Assembly: GCF_020510525.1 (NCBI RefSeq)
Contig: NZ_CP075188.1
Span: 496,001 to 560,000 of the forward strand
Reading direction: 5' to 3'
Length of the DNA stretch: 64,000 bases
Origin: Quatrionicoccus australiensis
Lineage (GTDB): Bacteria > Pseudomonadota > Gammaproteobacteria > Burkholderiales > Rhodocyclaceae
Made by a program: the position numbers and the translations under genes. Positions 17,651 through 24,809 of this stretch are shown here, one piece after another (within the stretch, counting starts at the first letter, position 1; each line of letters begins with the position of its first letter). The notes under the pieces were generated by a model. That model was not told the DNA's origin. It was given only the letters and a program-made list of their open reading frames with translations, and searched no databases.

Positions 17651-18422
17651 AAGTCCGTTGCGGATCGGTCTGTCCGCCCGAATATTTCATCCCCAGGCCG
17701 GGGCAACCGGTTTGCAGTCCAAGTCGCTGCAATATCTCGAACAATCGGTGGCGCACTGGGTCATGTCGCGCCAGGTCATGGTCTTGATGATTCCTGCGGT
17801 GAGCGGCGATGGCCTGGTGCATCGCAGCAGCATCCGTCTTTCCGATTATGCACATTATCTTGATGGCCTGGTCCTGCAGGGCGGTGCGGATATCAGTCCG
17901 CAATCCTACGGCGAGCAGGCCTTGCAGCCGGCATGGGCCGGCGACCGTCAGCGCGACGCCTACGAAATGGAGTTGCTGCACGAGTTCATGGAAGCCGGCA
18001 AGCCGGTGCTCGGTATCTGTCGCGGTGCGCAACTGATCAATGTCGCGCTGGGCGGAACCCTGTATCAGGATGTCGCGACCCAATACGAGGCACCTGTACT
18101 GCATCTCGATGCCAGCTATGACAAGTTCGCCCACGCGGTAAGCTGGGATGGCGCCTCCGGTCTGGCCCGGCTCTATCCCGAGCAGGGTGGTGGCAATGTT
18201 ATTTCCATTCATCATCAGGGCATCAAGGCGCTCGGCAAGGGCTTGCGCTGCGAAGCGCAGAGCGCGGATGGCCTGATCGAAGCCGTTCGGCTTGAGGGGA
18301 AACCGTATGTGCTCGGCTTGCAATGGCATCCGGAGTTTCATCCGCCCGGCAGTGGCGAGTTGCTGGATTGCAATCCCATTCTGGACGAGTTCCTGACGGC
18401 AGCACGAGGCCGCCGATGGTGA
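17643..18422 (+). CDS. Class I glutamine amidotransferase-like gamma-glutamyl hydrolase (peptidase C26, PuuD-like)
   Basis: A 259-residue cytoplasmic hydrolase. The nucleophile elbow is LGICRGAQLINVALGGTLYQD (Cys near 121) and the catalytic His/Glu pair is in LQWHPEF near 223. LQGGADISP near 78 is the oxyanion-side loop seen in PuuD. Relatives cleave gamma-glutamyl-GABA or other gamma-glutamyl amides. It lies between two antiporter genes and upstream of a carboxylate-amine ligase of the glutamate-cysteine ligase fold, suggesting a synthesis/hydrolysis pair acting on one gamma-glutamyl compound. Confidence 0.85.
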   Translation: MARSPLRIGLSARIFHPQAGATGLQSKSLQYLEQSVAHWVMSRQVMVLMIPAVSGDGLVHRSSIRLSDYAHYLDGLVLQGGADISPQSYGEQALQPAWAGDRQRDAYEMELLHEFMEAGKPVLGICRGAQLINVALGGTLYQDVATQYEAPVLHLDASYDKFAHAVSWDGASGLARLYPEQGGGNVISIHHQGIKALGKGLRCEAQSADGLIEAVRLEGKPYVLGLQWHPEFHPPGSGELLDCNPILDEFLTAARGRRW

Positions 18423-18453
18423 TACCTATGGTCGCCGAGCGGGAGTCAGCCTG

Positions 18454-19734
18454 ATGATTGAACTGCTTGTTTCACCCTTGCGCTCCTTGTGGGAAAACCT
18501 GCTGGTGCGCCTCTTCTTCCTGCCGCCCTTTCCCGAAACTATCGATTCGCTGGCCCTCTTCAGCCTGCTGGTGGTGGTCGGCCTGCTCATCGGTGAATGG
18601 CTGCACGCCAGGTTCGCCTGGCCAAAGGTTATCGGCTATGTCCTGGCCGGCATGCTGTTTGGTCCTTCCCTGCTTGGCTGGATCAGCATCGAAGCCCTGG
18701 CGCAGGCCCGCCCGATCGCTGATGCCGCGCTCGGGTTGCTCATGATGGAGGTCGGCCGGCGTCTCGATCTGTCGTGGTTGAGCCGCAATGCCGAACTGTT
18801 GCGCAGTACCTCGAGCGACATCGGCCTGTCTTTCGTGCTGATCTTCCTCTTCGCTTTCTTCGTGGTCGGCCTGTCGCCGGCCTGGGCGGCGGCCACCGCG
18901 GCGGTGACGATGGCCTCGGCGCCGGCCGTCGTGCTGCTCAGTGTCGAGGAGGCCAAGGCTCAGGGGCAGGTCACCGAACGTATCATCCTGCATACGGCGC
19001 TTGGCTCGGCTGCATCCTTCGTCGCATTTGCCATCGTGCTCGGTGTCGTGCACGCCGAGCAGAATGACGACTGGCTGAGCGCATTGGCGCATCCGCTCTG
19101 GGTTGCGATTGGCGCCTTGTTGCTCGCAGCCGCCGGGGCCCGCCTTGCGCTCGCGATTGCACACCGGCTGCCCAAGCGTTCGCTGGCCCAGGTCTTCGTT
19201 CTCATGGCATCGGCGATGCTGACGGTCGGGGTGGCGCGCATGCTTGCCATACCGGTCTTTCTGACCCTGTTCCTGATGGGGGTCCTGCTGGCGTCGCGCG
19301 ATCGGCGCCAGACCCTGCGCTATACCGAGTTGCCGGATGCCCACTGGTTGCTGGCTATCGTGCTTTTCGTCGTGATTGGCGCGTCTCTGCCCTGGTCCGA
19401 CTTTTCCTGGCTGATCGGCGCCCAGGCAGTGGGCTTGCTGGTGGTGCGGGCGGTCGCGAAAATCGGCGCGCTGGCCTGGTCCGGTGGCAGCCTGGCCTTG
19501 CCCAAGCGTTTGCTGGTCGGGATCGGTATTCAACCCCTGTCGGCAACGGCCGTGTTCATGGCTTATGAAATTGCCAGTCTTTATCCGGAAGTCGGGCGCT
19601 CGGCGCTCAGTCTCCCCTTGTTTGCCGCGGCAATCATGGAACTGGCCGGGCCGGCCTTGTGCCGGCTGGCGCTGCAACGCTCCGGCGAGGGCGAGAACGA
19701 ACGCCGGGCCGCCGGTGACGGAGGAATTGCATGA
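18454..19734 (+). CDS. Second cation/proton antiporter, membrane domain only
   Basis: A 426-residue PF00999-type protein with about twelve helices. FAWPKVIGYVLAGMLFGPSLLG near 52-73 is the family's early helix signature, and no RCK domain follows. It is only distantly similar to the antiporter at 16430, so this is not a recent tandem duplication. It starts 31 bases after the C26 gene and overlaps the ligase gene by four bases. Having two antiporters around a gamma-glutamyl hydrolase suggests a heteromeric or paired transport function. Confidence 0.83.
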   Translation: MIELLVSPLRSLWENLLVRLFFLPPFPETIDSLALFSLLVVVGLLIGEWLHARFAWPKVIGYVLAGMLFGPSLLGWISIEALAQARPIADAALGLLMMEVGRRLDLSWLSRNAELLRSTSSDIGLSFVLIFLFAFFVVGLSPAWAAATAAVTMASAPAVVLLSVEEAKAQGQVTERIILHTALGSAASFVAFAIVLGVVHAEQNDDWLSALAHPLWVAIGALLLAAAGARLALAIAHRLPKRSLAQVFVLMASAMLTVGVARMLAIPVFLTLFLMGVLLASRDRRQTLRYTELPDAHWLLAIVLFVVIGASLPWSDFSWLIGAQAVGLLVVRAVAKIGALAWSGGSLALPKRLLVGIGIQPLSATAVFMAYEIASLYPEVGRSALSLPLFAAAIMELAGPALCRLALQRSGEGENERRAAGDGGIA

Positions 19735-20864
19735 GTAAGCAAGCACTTGGCGAATTCTCGCGCAGCGCGTCGTTCAGCCTGGGGGTCGAACTCGAGTTGC
19801 AACTGGTCTCGCGGCGCGATTTCGATCTGACGCGAGGGGCGACCGACTTGCTGGACAGTCTTGATTACGATGGCCGTTACGGCGAAATCAAGCTGGAAAT
19901 CACCGAGAGCATGATCGAAATCAGCACGCTGGCCCGTTCGACGGTAGACGAGATCGCGGCAGACCTTGGCGGCCTGCGCGATATCCTGATCCGGCAATGC
20001 GCCCGCAACAACATTGCGGTTTGCGGTGGTGGCACGCACCCTTTCCATCGCTGGCCGGAGCGGCGCATTTGCCCGGGGGAGCGCTTCGACGACGTGTATC
20101 GGCGTTACGGTTATCTGGCGAAGCAATTCACCGTTTTCGGCCAGCATGTCCATGTCGGTTGCAGTTCCGCCGACGATGCGATCTGGCTGACCCAGGCGCT
20201 CGGCGTCTATGTTCCCGTGTTCATTGCCCTCTCCGCCTCGTCGCCCTTTGTCGACGGGGTCGACAGCTTTTATCAGTCGGCCCGGCTCAATGCCGTTTCG
20301 GCATTTCCGCTCAGCGGTCAGTGTCCACCGCTGGCGGACTGGCAGCAATTCACCGAGCACTTTGCTTTCCTGCAGGCCTGCGGCATTGCCGAAGGGATCA
20401 AGGATCTGTACTGGGATGTGCGGCCCAAGCCGGAGTTCGGCACGGTCGAGATACGTGTCTGCGATACGCCCCTGAGCCTCGAGCAAGCCTGCGCGCTGAC
20501 CGCTCTGGCCCAGTCGTTGGCGCGCTGGTTGCTGCGCGTGCGGCCACCTTTGCATACCGCGGCGGAGGCTCTGGTTGCCCGTTACAACAAGTTCCAGGCC
20601 TGTCGCTACGGTTTGCAGGCCATGATTTCCGATCCGGTTGCCCAGTGCCAATACCCGCTGCAGGAGCGTCTTGCCGTGCTCCTCGAAAACATCGGCGAAG
20701 ATGCCCGGGCGCTTGGTTGCGAGCATTGGTTGCAAGGCCTTCGGGCGACATCCGGGGAAAACCCGGGCGATGCAGACTGGTTGCGGGCCCGTCAGGAAAT
20801 GCACGGCAATTTGAACGATTTGGTGCGCGATGCCTGCGAACGGCTGCAGGGTAAAGCGAGTTAG
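19731..20864 (+). CDS. ybdK: YbdK-family carboxylate-amine ligase (glutamate-cysteine ligase type 2 fold)
   Basis: A 377-residue ATP-dependent ligase. GVELELQLV near residue 18 holds the metal-binding glutamates, GGGTHPFHRW near 98 and GQHVHVGC near 140 are family signatures, and FGTVEIRVCDTP near 239 closes the active site. E. coli YbdK has weak gamma-glutamylcysteine ligase activity, but the physiological product in most bacteria is unknown. Coupling (ATGA overlap) to an antiporter gene and a nearby gamma-glutamyl hydrolase suggests a small-molecule conjugate linked to ion transport. Confidence 0.9.
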   Translation: MSKQALGEFSRSASFSLGVELELQLVSRRDFDLTRGATDLLDSLDYDGRYGEIKLEITESMIEISTLARSTVDEIAADLGGLRDILIRQCARNNIAVCGGGTHPFHRWPERRICPGERFDDVYRRYGYLAKQFTVFGQHVHVGCSSADDAIWLTQALGVYVPVFIALSASSPFVDGVDSFYQSARLNAVSAFPLSGQCPPLADWQQFTEHFAFLQACGIAEGIKDLYWDVRPKPEFGTVEIRVCDTPLSLEQACALTALAQSLARWLLRVRPPLHTAAEALVARYNKFQACRYGLQAMISDPVAQCQYPLQERLAVLLENIGEDARALGCEHWLQGLRATSGENPGDADWLRARQEMHGNLNDLVRDACERLQGKAS

Positions 20865-20880
20865 CTCAGGAGAAGAAGCA

Positions 20881-22122
20881 ATGATTCGCCGTCTGTCAGT
20901 CGTATCCATCCTGTTCGCGGTCAGCGGCATGTGTTCTGCGGCAGCGCCGGCCTGTCAGTTCGAACGTTTGCCGGTCGGCGCCCAGAAACTGGGGGCGTGG
21001 ATCGACAAGAGCAACTGGCTGGCGCTCGAACACCAGCGCCTCACTTTGCAGTACGGCGAAGTATTCATGCCGGCCTGGCGTTTGCAGCCGCCGGACAAGG
21101 TCGTGCCGCCACCAGCCAGATTGCGGCCGATTGACGATTTCCCGGCGCTCGATCCGCTCGACGGTCGCCCCAACAAGCTGGCTTTCCTGCTCGACAGCCG
21201 CCTTTACGCCGACGGTCTGGTTGTCCTGAGTAACGGTCGCCTCGTTGCCGAGCGTTACCGCAACGGCCTGCAGCCCGAGAAGCCGCGCCTGCTGCTCGAA
21301 GCGACCCGGCCCTGGCTCAATTTGTTGGGGGCGATCAGCATGAGCACCGGCAAGCTGGCGGCCGACAAGGCAGTCAGCCGTTATCTGCCGGCCTTCAACG
21401 GGGCGGCGGGCTTGCGCAAACTGTCGGTGCAGCGCCTGCTCGAAAACGAGGAAGCGCATGCCTGGTCGGCGGAGGACCTGCGCAGTTGGTGGCAGGCAGC
21501 CGGTTGGGTCGGAGCCCAGCCGGCCGCCGTGCGCCCCTGGCTGATGCAAGCGGGGCGTTGGGACAAGCCGCTGGCCGAGCGGCAAGGCAATGATCCGGGC
21601 GCCGGTCCGGACGATGAGCTACTCGCCTGGTTGTTGGCCGAAAGCAATCGGCAGGCACTTTCCCGCCTGTTCTGCGAACAACTGATGGTGCGCAATCGGC
21701 CCGAGCATCCCGTGCTCTGGCTGAGCGATGCCGAAGGGGTGGAGTTGGCAGCCGGTCTGGCCATGTCCCTGCGCGATTTTGCCAAGCTGGGGCAGGAACT
21801 GATCGAGGCGCGGGGCAGCCGGGGTCGTATCCCGGCGTGGTTCATCGAAACCCTGACCGCCTCTTCAGGGCTGCGTTCGGGCGAGATCAAGGGGCTCGCC
21901 AAGGGCAGCGAAGCGCGCTACGGCTTCGTACACCTGGGCGGGACGGCGAACCGGGTGGCCTTGATCGGCAGTTACGGTAGCAGCCTCTATATCGATTTCG
22001 ACCAGCGTTTGGTCGTTGCCATCTATGCCAGTTATCCCGGCGCAAATACGCCGAGTTTGCTGGCGACCCTGAGCGAAGTCTGGAAAACGCTCCGGCATGA
22101 AATTCCGAAACGAGCTCCCTGA
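20881..22122 (+). CDS. Exported serine-hydrolase-fold protein lacking the SxxK motif
   Basis: A 413-residue protein with signal peptide (cleavage near MCSAAAP). The region DGLVVLSNGRLVAERYRNG (about 117-135) and C-terminal YGFVHLGGTANRVALIGSYG resemble class C beta-lactamase-fold serine hydrolases. Where these have the SxxK nucleophile after the RLVAERY strand, this protein reads LEATRPWLNLLGA, without serine or lysine. It is therefore probably non-catalytic or uses another chemistry. It is last in the antiporter/ligase cluster, 16 bases after the ligase gene with AGGAGAAG before its start. Confidence 0.72.
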   Translation: MIRRLSVVSILFAVSGMCSAAAPACQFERLPVGAQKLGAWIDKSNWLALEHQRLTLQYGEVFMPAWRLQPPDKVVPPPARLRPIDDFPALDPLDGRPNKLAFLLDSRLYADGLVVLSNGRLVAERYRNGLQPEKPRLLLEATRPWLNLLGAISMSTGKLAADKAVSRYLPAFNGAAGLRKLSVQRLLENEEAHAWSAEDLRSWWQAAGWVGAQPAAVRPWLMQAGRWDKPLAERQGNDPGAGPDDELLAWLLAESNRQALSRLFCEQLMVRNRPEHPVLWLSDAEGVELAAGLAMSLRDFAKLGQELIEARGSRGRIPAWFIETLTASSGLRSGEIKGLAKGSEARYGFVHLGGTANRVALIGSYGSSLYIDFDQRLVVAIYASYPGANTPSLLATLSEVWKTLRHEIPKRAP

Positions 22123-22348
22123 GGCAGCGATTGCCGGGCCGCGTAGCGGTCGACGGCCAAAAAAAGGCTGTTTTCGTGCCGCTCAAGACATGTGTCATCG
22201 CATGCGGGATGTCTGTCCGTTTTTGGCGGACAAACAAGGAGCCGCGTTTCGTTTGCAGTAAGGTCGATCATGAGTGGTGAGCAGATATCCGGAACGAAAG
22301 CCGGATCTTCCCGTCCCAGTGCAGTGCAACGCTTACAAGGAGAAAACG

Positions 22349-22894
22349 ATGGCGATCAAACTTCTCGGTCTGGCCGGCAGCCTGCGGCAAAAGTCCGCCA
22401 ACAAGGGACTGCTCAGGGCCGCCCAGGCGGTTCTGCCGGCCGATGTCAGCATGGATCTTGCCGATCTGTCCGACGTGCCGTTCTATAACGCCGATCTCGG
22501 TGAAAAGCCGGCGGCCGTGGCGCGCGTGCTGGCGCAGATCGGCGCCGCCGATGCGCTGGTCCTCGCCTGTCCGGAGTACAACTACTCGCTGGCACCGGCG
22601 CTGAAGAACATTCTCGACTGGGCCTCGCGCGAACCCGACAACGCGCTGCTCGCCGGCAAGGCGGTGGCGATCATGGGCGCCGGCGGCGGCATGGGCACCT
22701 CGCGCGCCCAGTACCACCTCCGCCAGGTCTGCGTCTTCCTCGACCTGCATCCGCTCAACAAGCCGGAAGTCTTTGCCAATGCCTTTGCCGGCGCCTTCGA
22801 CGCCGACGGCAACCTGACCGACGCCCGCCTGCAGCAATTACTCGCCGAGCAGATGCAGGCGCTGCTCAAATGGAGTGCAAAAATCCGTTCATGA
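22349..22894 (+). CDS. NAD(P)H-dependent FMN reductase (flavodoxin-like)
   Basis: A 181-residue cytoplasmic flavoprotein. LGLAGSLRQKSANKGLLRA near the N-terminus is the FMN phosphate loop, PEYNYSLAPALKNILDW near 76 is the isoalloxazine loop, and IMGAGGGMGTSRAQ near 109 is typical of the ChrR/azoreductase group. The start at 22349 follows AAGGAG; an earlier in-frame start at 22274 has none. It reduces quinones, flavins or metals in relatives. It appears to be a single-gene unit. Confidence 0.88.
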   Translation: MAIKLLGLAGSLRQKSANKGLLRAAQAVLPADVSMDLADLSDVPFYNADLGEKPAAVARVLAQIGAADALVLACPEYNYSLAPALKNILDWASREPDNALLAGKAVAIMGAGGGMGTSRAQYHLRQVCVFLDLHPLNKPEVFANAFAGAFDADGNLTDARLQQLLAEQMQALLKWSAKIRS

Positions 22895-22958
22895 CTGACG
22901 CGGGCGTGCAATGCAGGTAAAGTTCACGCCCTGCTGACCAATATCACCAAGCCAGATC

Positions 22959-23141
22959 ATGAAACTTGCCAAACGTCGTTACCGTTACCCCGCGCTGTCC
23001 ATGTCGTCCGAAATCCAGTCCGTGCTCGACGCCGACATCGAAAGCCAGGGTTACAGCAATTACCCGCCGGCCATGGCCGCGTGGTCGGCCTGGCTGGCCC
23101 GCTCGATCGCCTTCGAGCGCAAGCAGGCGACCGGTCGCTGA
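22959..23141 (+). CDS. Small hypothetical protein
   Basis: A 60-residue, basic, tyrosine/serine-rich protein with no family I recognise. A strong terminator directly follows its stop, which supports a real transcript ending here. The ribosome site is weak. Confidence 0.5.
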   Translation: MKLAKRRYRYPALSMSSEIQSVLDADIESQGYSNYPPAMAAWSAWLARSIAFERKQATGR

Positions 23142-23187
23142 AAGCGCCGGCAGGAAGCTGATTCCTGCCCGGCGCTTTGGCTTTTTC
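23141..23187 (+). terminator. Intrinsic terminator after the small orphan gene
   Basis: AAAGCGCCGG-CAGGAA, a five-base loop, then TTCCTG-CCCGGCGCTTT form a near-perfect long stem (one bulged C), followed by GGCTTTTTC. Orientation fits plus-strand transcripts. Confidence 0.85.
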
Positions 23188-23214
23188 TCCCGCCCCTCAC
23201 CGGAATCCCTCACC

Positions 23215-23550
23215 ATGGAACAGACGCTCCCGGAAGATCACCCGGACATGCTCCGGATCGTGCAGGCCGCACACCGCGACCTGGCGCCCAAACCCGCGCA
23301 GGGCGAGGGCAAGTCGCTGGCCAGCGCGCTCGCCTCGGCCCTGGGCAAGACGCCGGGCTGCCCCGAGGATCTCGAGAACATCGAGTTCCTGGTCTATGTC
23401 CTGTCGGTCAATCGTGCTGCCGGCGAAATCGACGACGAAGCCTTCGAACGCCTGTTGCAGCGGATTGAAACCTGCGCCGGCCGGGCTGAACTGGCGGCCA
23501 GGTTCGCCGACGAGCTGGAAGCCGAACACGGCTACGAAGACGAGACCTGA
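23215..23550 (+). CDS. Hypothetical acidic helical protein
   Basis: A 111-residue acidic protein predicted to be helical, with no recognised domain. The helices around EDLENIEFLVYVLSVNRAAG and DEAFERLLQRIETCAG resemble small structural or adaptor proteins. It begins 28 bases after a terminator, so it needs its own promoter, which I cannot see. Confidence 0.55.
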   Translation: MEQTLPEDHPDMLRIVQAAHRDLAPKPAQGEGKSLASALASALGKTPGCPEDLENIEFLVYVLSVNRAAGEIDDEAFERLLQRIETCAGRAELAARFADELEAEHGYEDET

Positions 23551-23690
23551 GCGCGAGGCCTGAACGCGAGACCTGAGCGGATGTCATCGATGGTGACAGT
23601 GTCGTTACACGTCGCTACACGATAGACGTCAGCGCAAATGTGGAGATGATCGTTAAGCAGACATAGCAACCAACCATCTGCGAAGAGATC

Positions 23691-23966
23691 ATGATCCACA
23701 ACCCGAACATCGAATCCACCCGCTTCATTGAATCACTCAAAGGCGCTGGCGTCGCGATCAGCAAGGAACACGAAGTGATCGAACGTCTGGAAGAAGCGCG
23801 GGAATGGCACTACGCGTTCAACACGCTGGTGCAGCAGGGCCAGCGCATCGGCATCAGCTTCATCGCCAGGCCGGGCGTGCAGTCTGCCGAAATTCAACGC
23901 CTGTTCGCGCAGTTCCGCTTTCCGGAACAGGCCGAATCGACCTTCGAGGCTCACCTGCTGCACTGA
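23691..23966 (+). CDS. Hypothetical protein, 91 residues
   Basis: A 91-residue protein with no recognised family. A central helical stretch (EHEVIERLEEAREWHYAFNT) is followed by strand-like segments. GAAGAG lies upstream of the start. Nothing in its sequence or neighbours gives a function. It converges on the cupin gene. Confidence 0.6.
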   Translation: MIHNPNIESTRFIESLKGAGVAISKEHEVIERLEEAREWHYAFNTLVQQGQRIGISFIARPGVQSAEIQRLFAQFRFPEQAESTFEAHLLH

Positions 23967-23976
23967 GTTGCCCAAC

Positions 23977-24000
23977 GCGGACGGGCTCCAGCCCGCCCGC
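23977..24000. terminator. Weak hairpin between convergent genes
   Basis: GCGG-A-CGGGCT-CC-AGCCCG-C-CCGC is a symmetrical stem located immediately after both converging genes. No T-run follows on either strand, so termination is uncertain. Confidence 0.35.
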
Positions 24001-24449
24001 TATTGAGCGTTGTCTGGACGGAGCGGTGGCTCCGTTTTTTCCAGGACAACGTTTTCCGTGCCGTCCGCACCCATATGCACGGAAAGAATGCGCACCACGT
24101 CGCTGCCCAGGTTCAGGCCCCGGTGCGCGGCATGCATCGCTTCCATCAAGGCATCGCCCTGGCGATACACGCGCTTGCCGTAACTGCCGTAATCGACGGT
24201 TAATTCGCCGGCCAGGATGTAGGCGAACATCGGCGCCGGATGCCGGTGAACGATGGTTTCCGCACCTGGCGCGATGGTCACGATATTGGCCTTGATCCGG
24301 GCCGGACCGGTGGTCGGATAACTGATCGTCTCGCCGATCACACTGCTTTGCGTATTGAGCAACTCGCGGCTGGGATACGCCTGCGCCCAGCCGGTGAGCG
24401 GGGTGGCCAGGGCGAGGCCGAGCATGACGGCAAGCAAGGGGGATTTCAT
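24000..24449 (-). CDS. Periplasmic cupin-domain protein
   Basis: A 149-residue protein with signal peptide (cleavage after TGWAQA). The cupin part reads PGAETIVHRHPAPMFAYILAGE, with metal-binding His residues, and a second motif near YRQGDALMEAMHAAHRG. The start at 24449 has GGAG six bases upstream; the in-frame ATG at 24461 lacks a site. Function beyond a small metal cupin is unknown. It is divergent from the peptide ABC operon. Confidence 0.8.
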   Translation of the reverse strand: MKSPLLAVMLGLALATPLTGWAQAYPSRELLNTQSSVIGETISYPTTGPARIKANIVTIAPGAETIVHRHPAPMFAYILAGELTVDYGSYGKRVYRQGDALMEAMHAAHRGLNLGSDVVRILSVHMGADGTENVVLEKTEPPLRPDNAQ

Positions 24450-24520
24450 ACACGACTCCATGTGTTCTGACGTGGCGAGCGGCGGTGGCGGCGGGCCGGG
24501 AATGCTTCGGATGTTATACC

Positions 24521-24540
24521 TGCCCGCGTTTTTGCGGGCA
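24521..24540. repeat. Inverted repeat in the cupin / ABC-operon divergent region
   Basis: TGCCCGC and GCGGGCA are separated by GTTTTT. A second stem, AGCGGG-ATGC-CCCGCT, lies at 24605-24620. They may be operators or stems in the cupin leader. Nothing else is evident in 24541-24604. Confidence 0.4.
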
Positions 24541-24630
24541 CGCTCTGCCCGTTTTGAATGATCGCCGGCGTCTGTTGTCGCGCCCCATACTGGTCATTTT
24601 CTGCAGCGGGATGCCCCGCTTGAGTGCATT

Positions 24631-24640
24631 TTGCATGCAA
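24631..24640. promoter_or_regulatory. Palindrome TTGCATGCAA, copy 1 (candidate GntR operator)
   Basis: A perfect 10-base palindrome followed by TCCC. An identical copy lies at 24766-24775 over the -12 region of the operon promoter, 135 bp away. The operon encodes a FadR-type GntR regulator; this class often binds short AT-flanked palindromes. Assignment is inferred from repetition and position. Confidence 0.5.
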
Positions 24641-24757
24641 TCCCGCAGGGCCTTTTCCTGGCAGGCTCCTTCTTCCCGATTTGGCTGCAAAGAACAATCC
24701 ATCAAATTTTTTATACCGAACAGTTCGTTAGGAAATACATTCCGAAAACCGCTTGAA

Positions 24758-24774
24758 TTGGCACATTGCATGCA
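24758..24774 (+). promoter_or_regulatory. Sigma-54 (-24/-12) promoter of the peptide/gamma-glutamyl operon
   Basis: TTGGCAC at 24758-24764 and TGCA at 24771-24774 match the consensus with correct GG-GC phase. Start is expected near 24785, 25 bases before the first gene. No GCACC-N5-GGTGC NtrC site was found in the 300 bases upstream, so another activator or a divergent site may be used. Confidence 0.78.
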
Positions 24775-24775
24775 A
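24766..24775. promoter_or_regulatory. Palindrome TTGCATGCAA, copy 2, overlapping the -12 element
   Basis: Identical to the copy at 24631-24640. Its right half includes the TGC of the sigma-54 -12 element, so a repressor bound here would occlude the promoter. Confidence 0.5.
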
Positions 24776-24809
24776 TCTCTCCAGTGCTTTCACCACTCTG
24801 GAGATCTAC

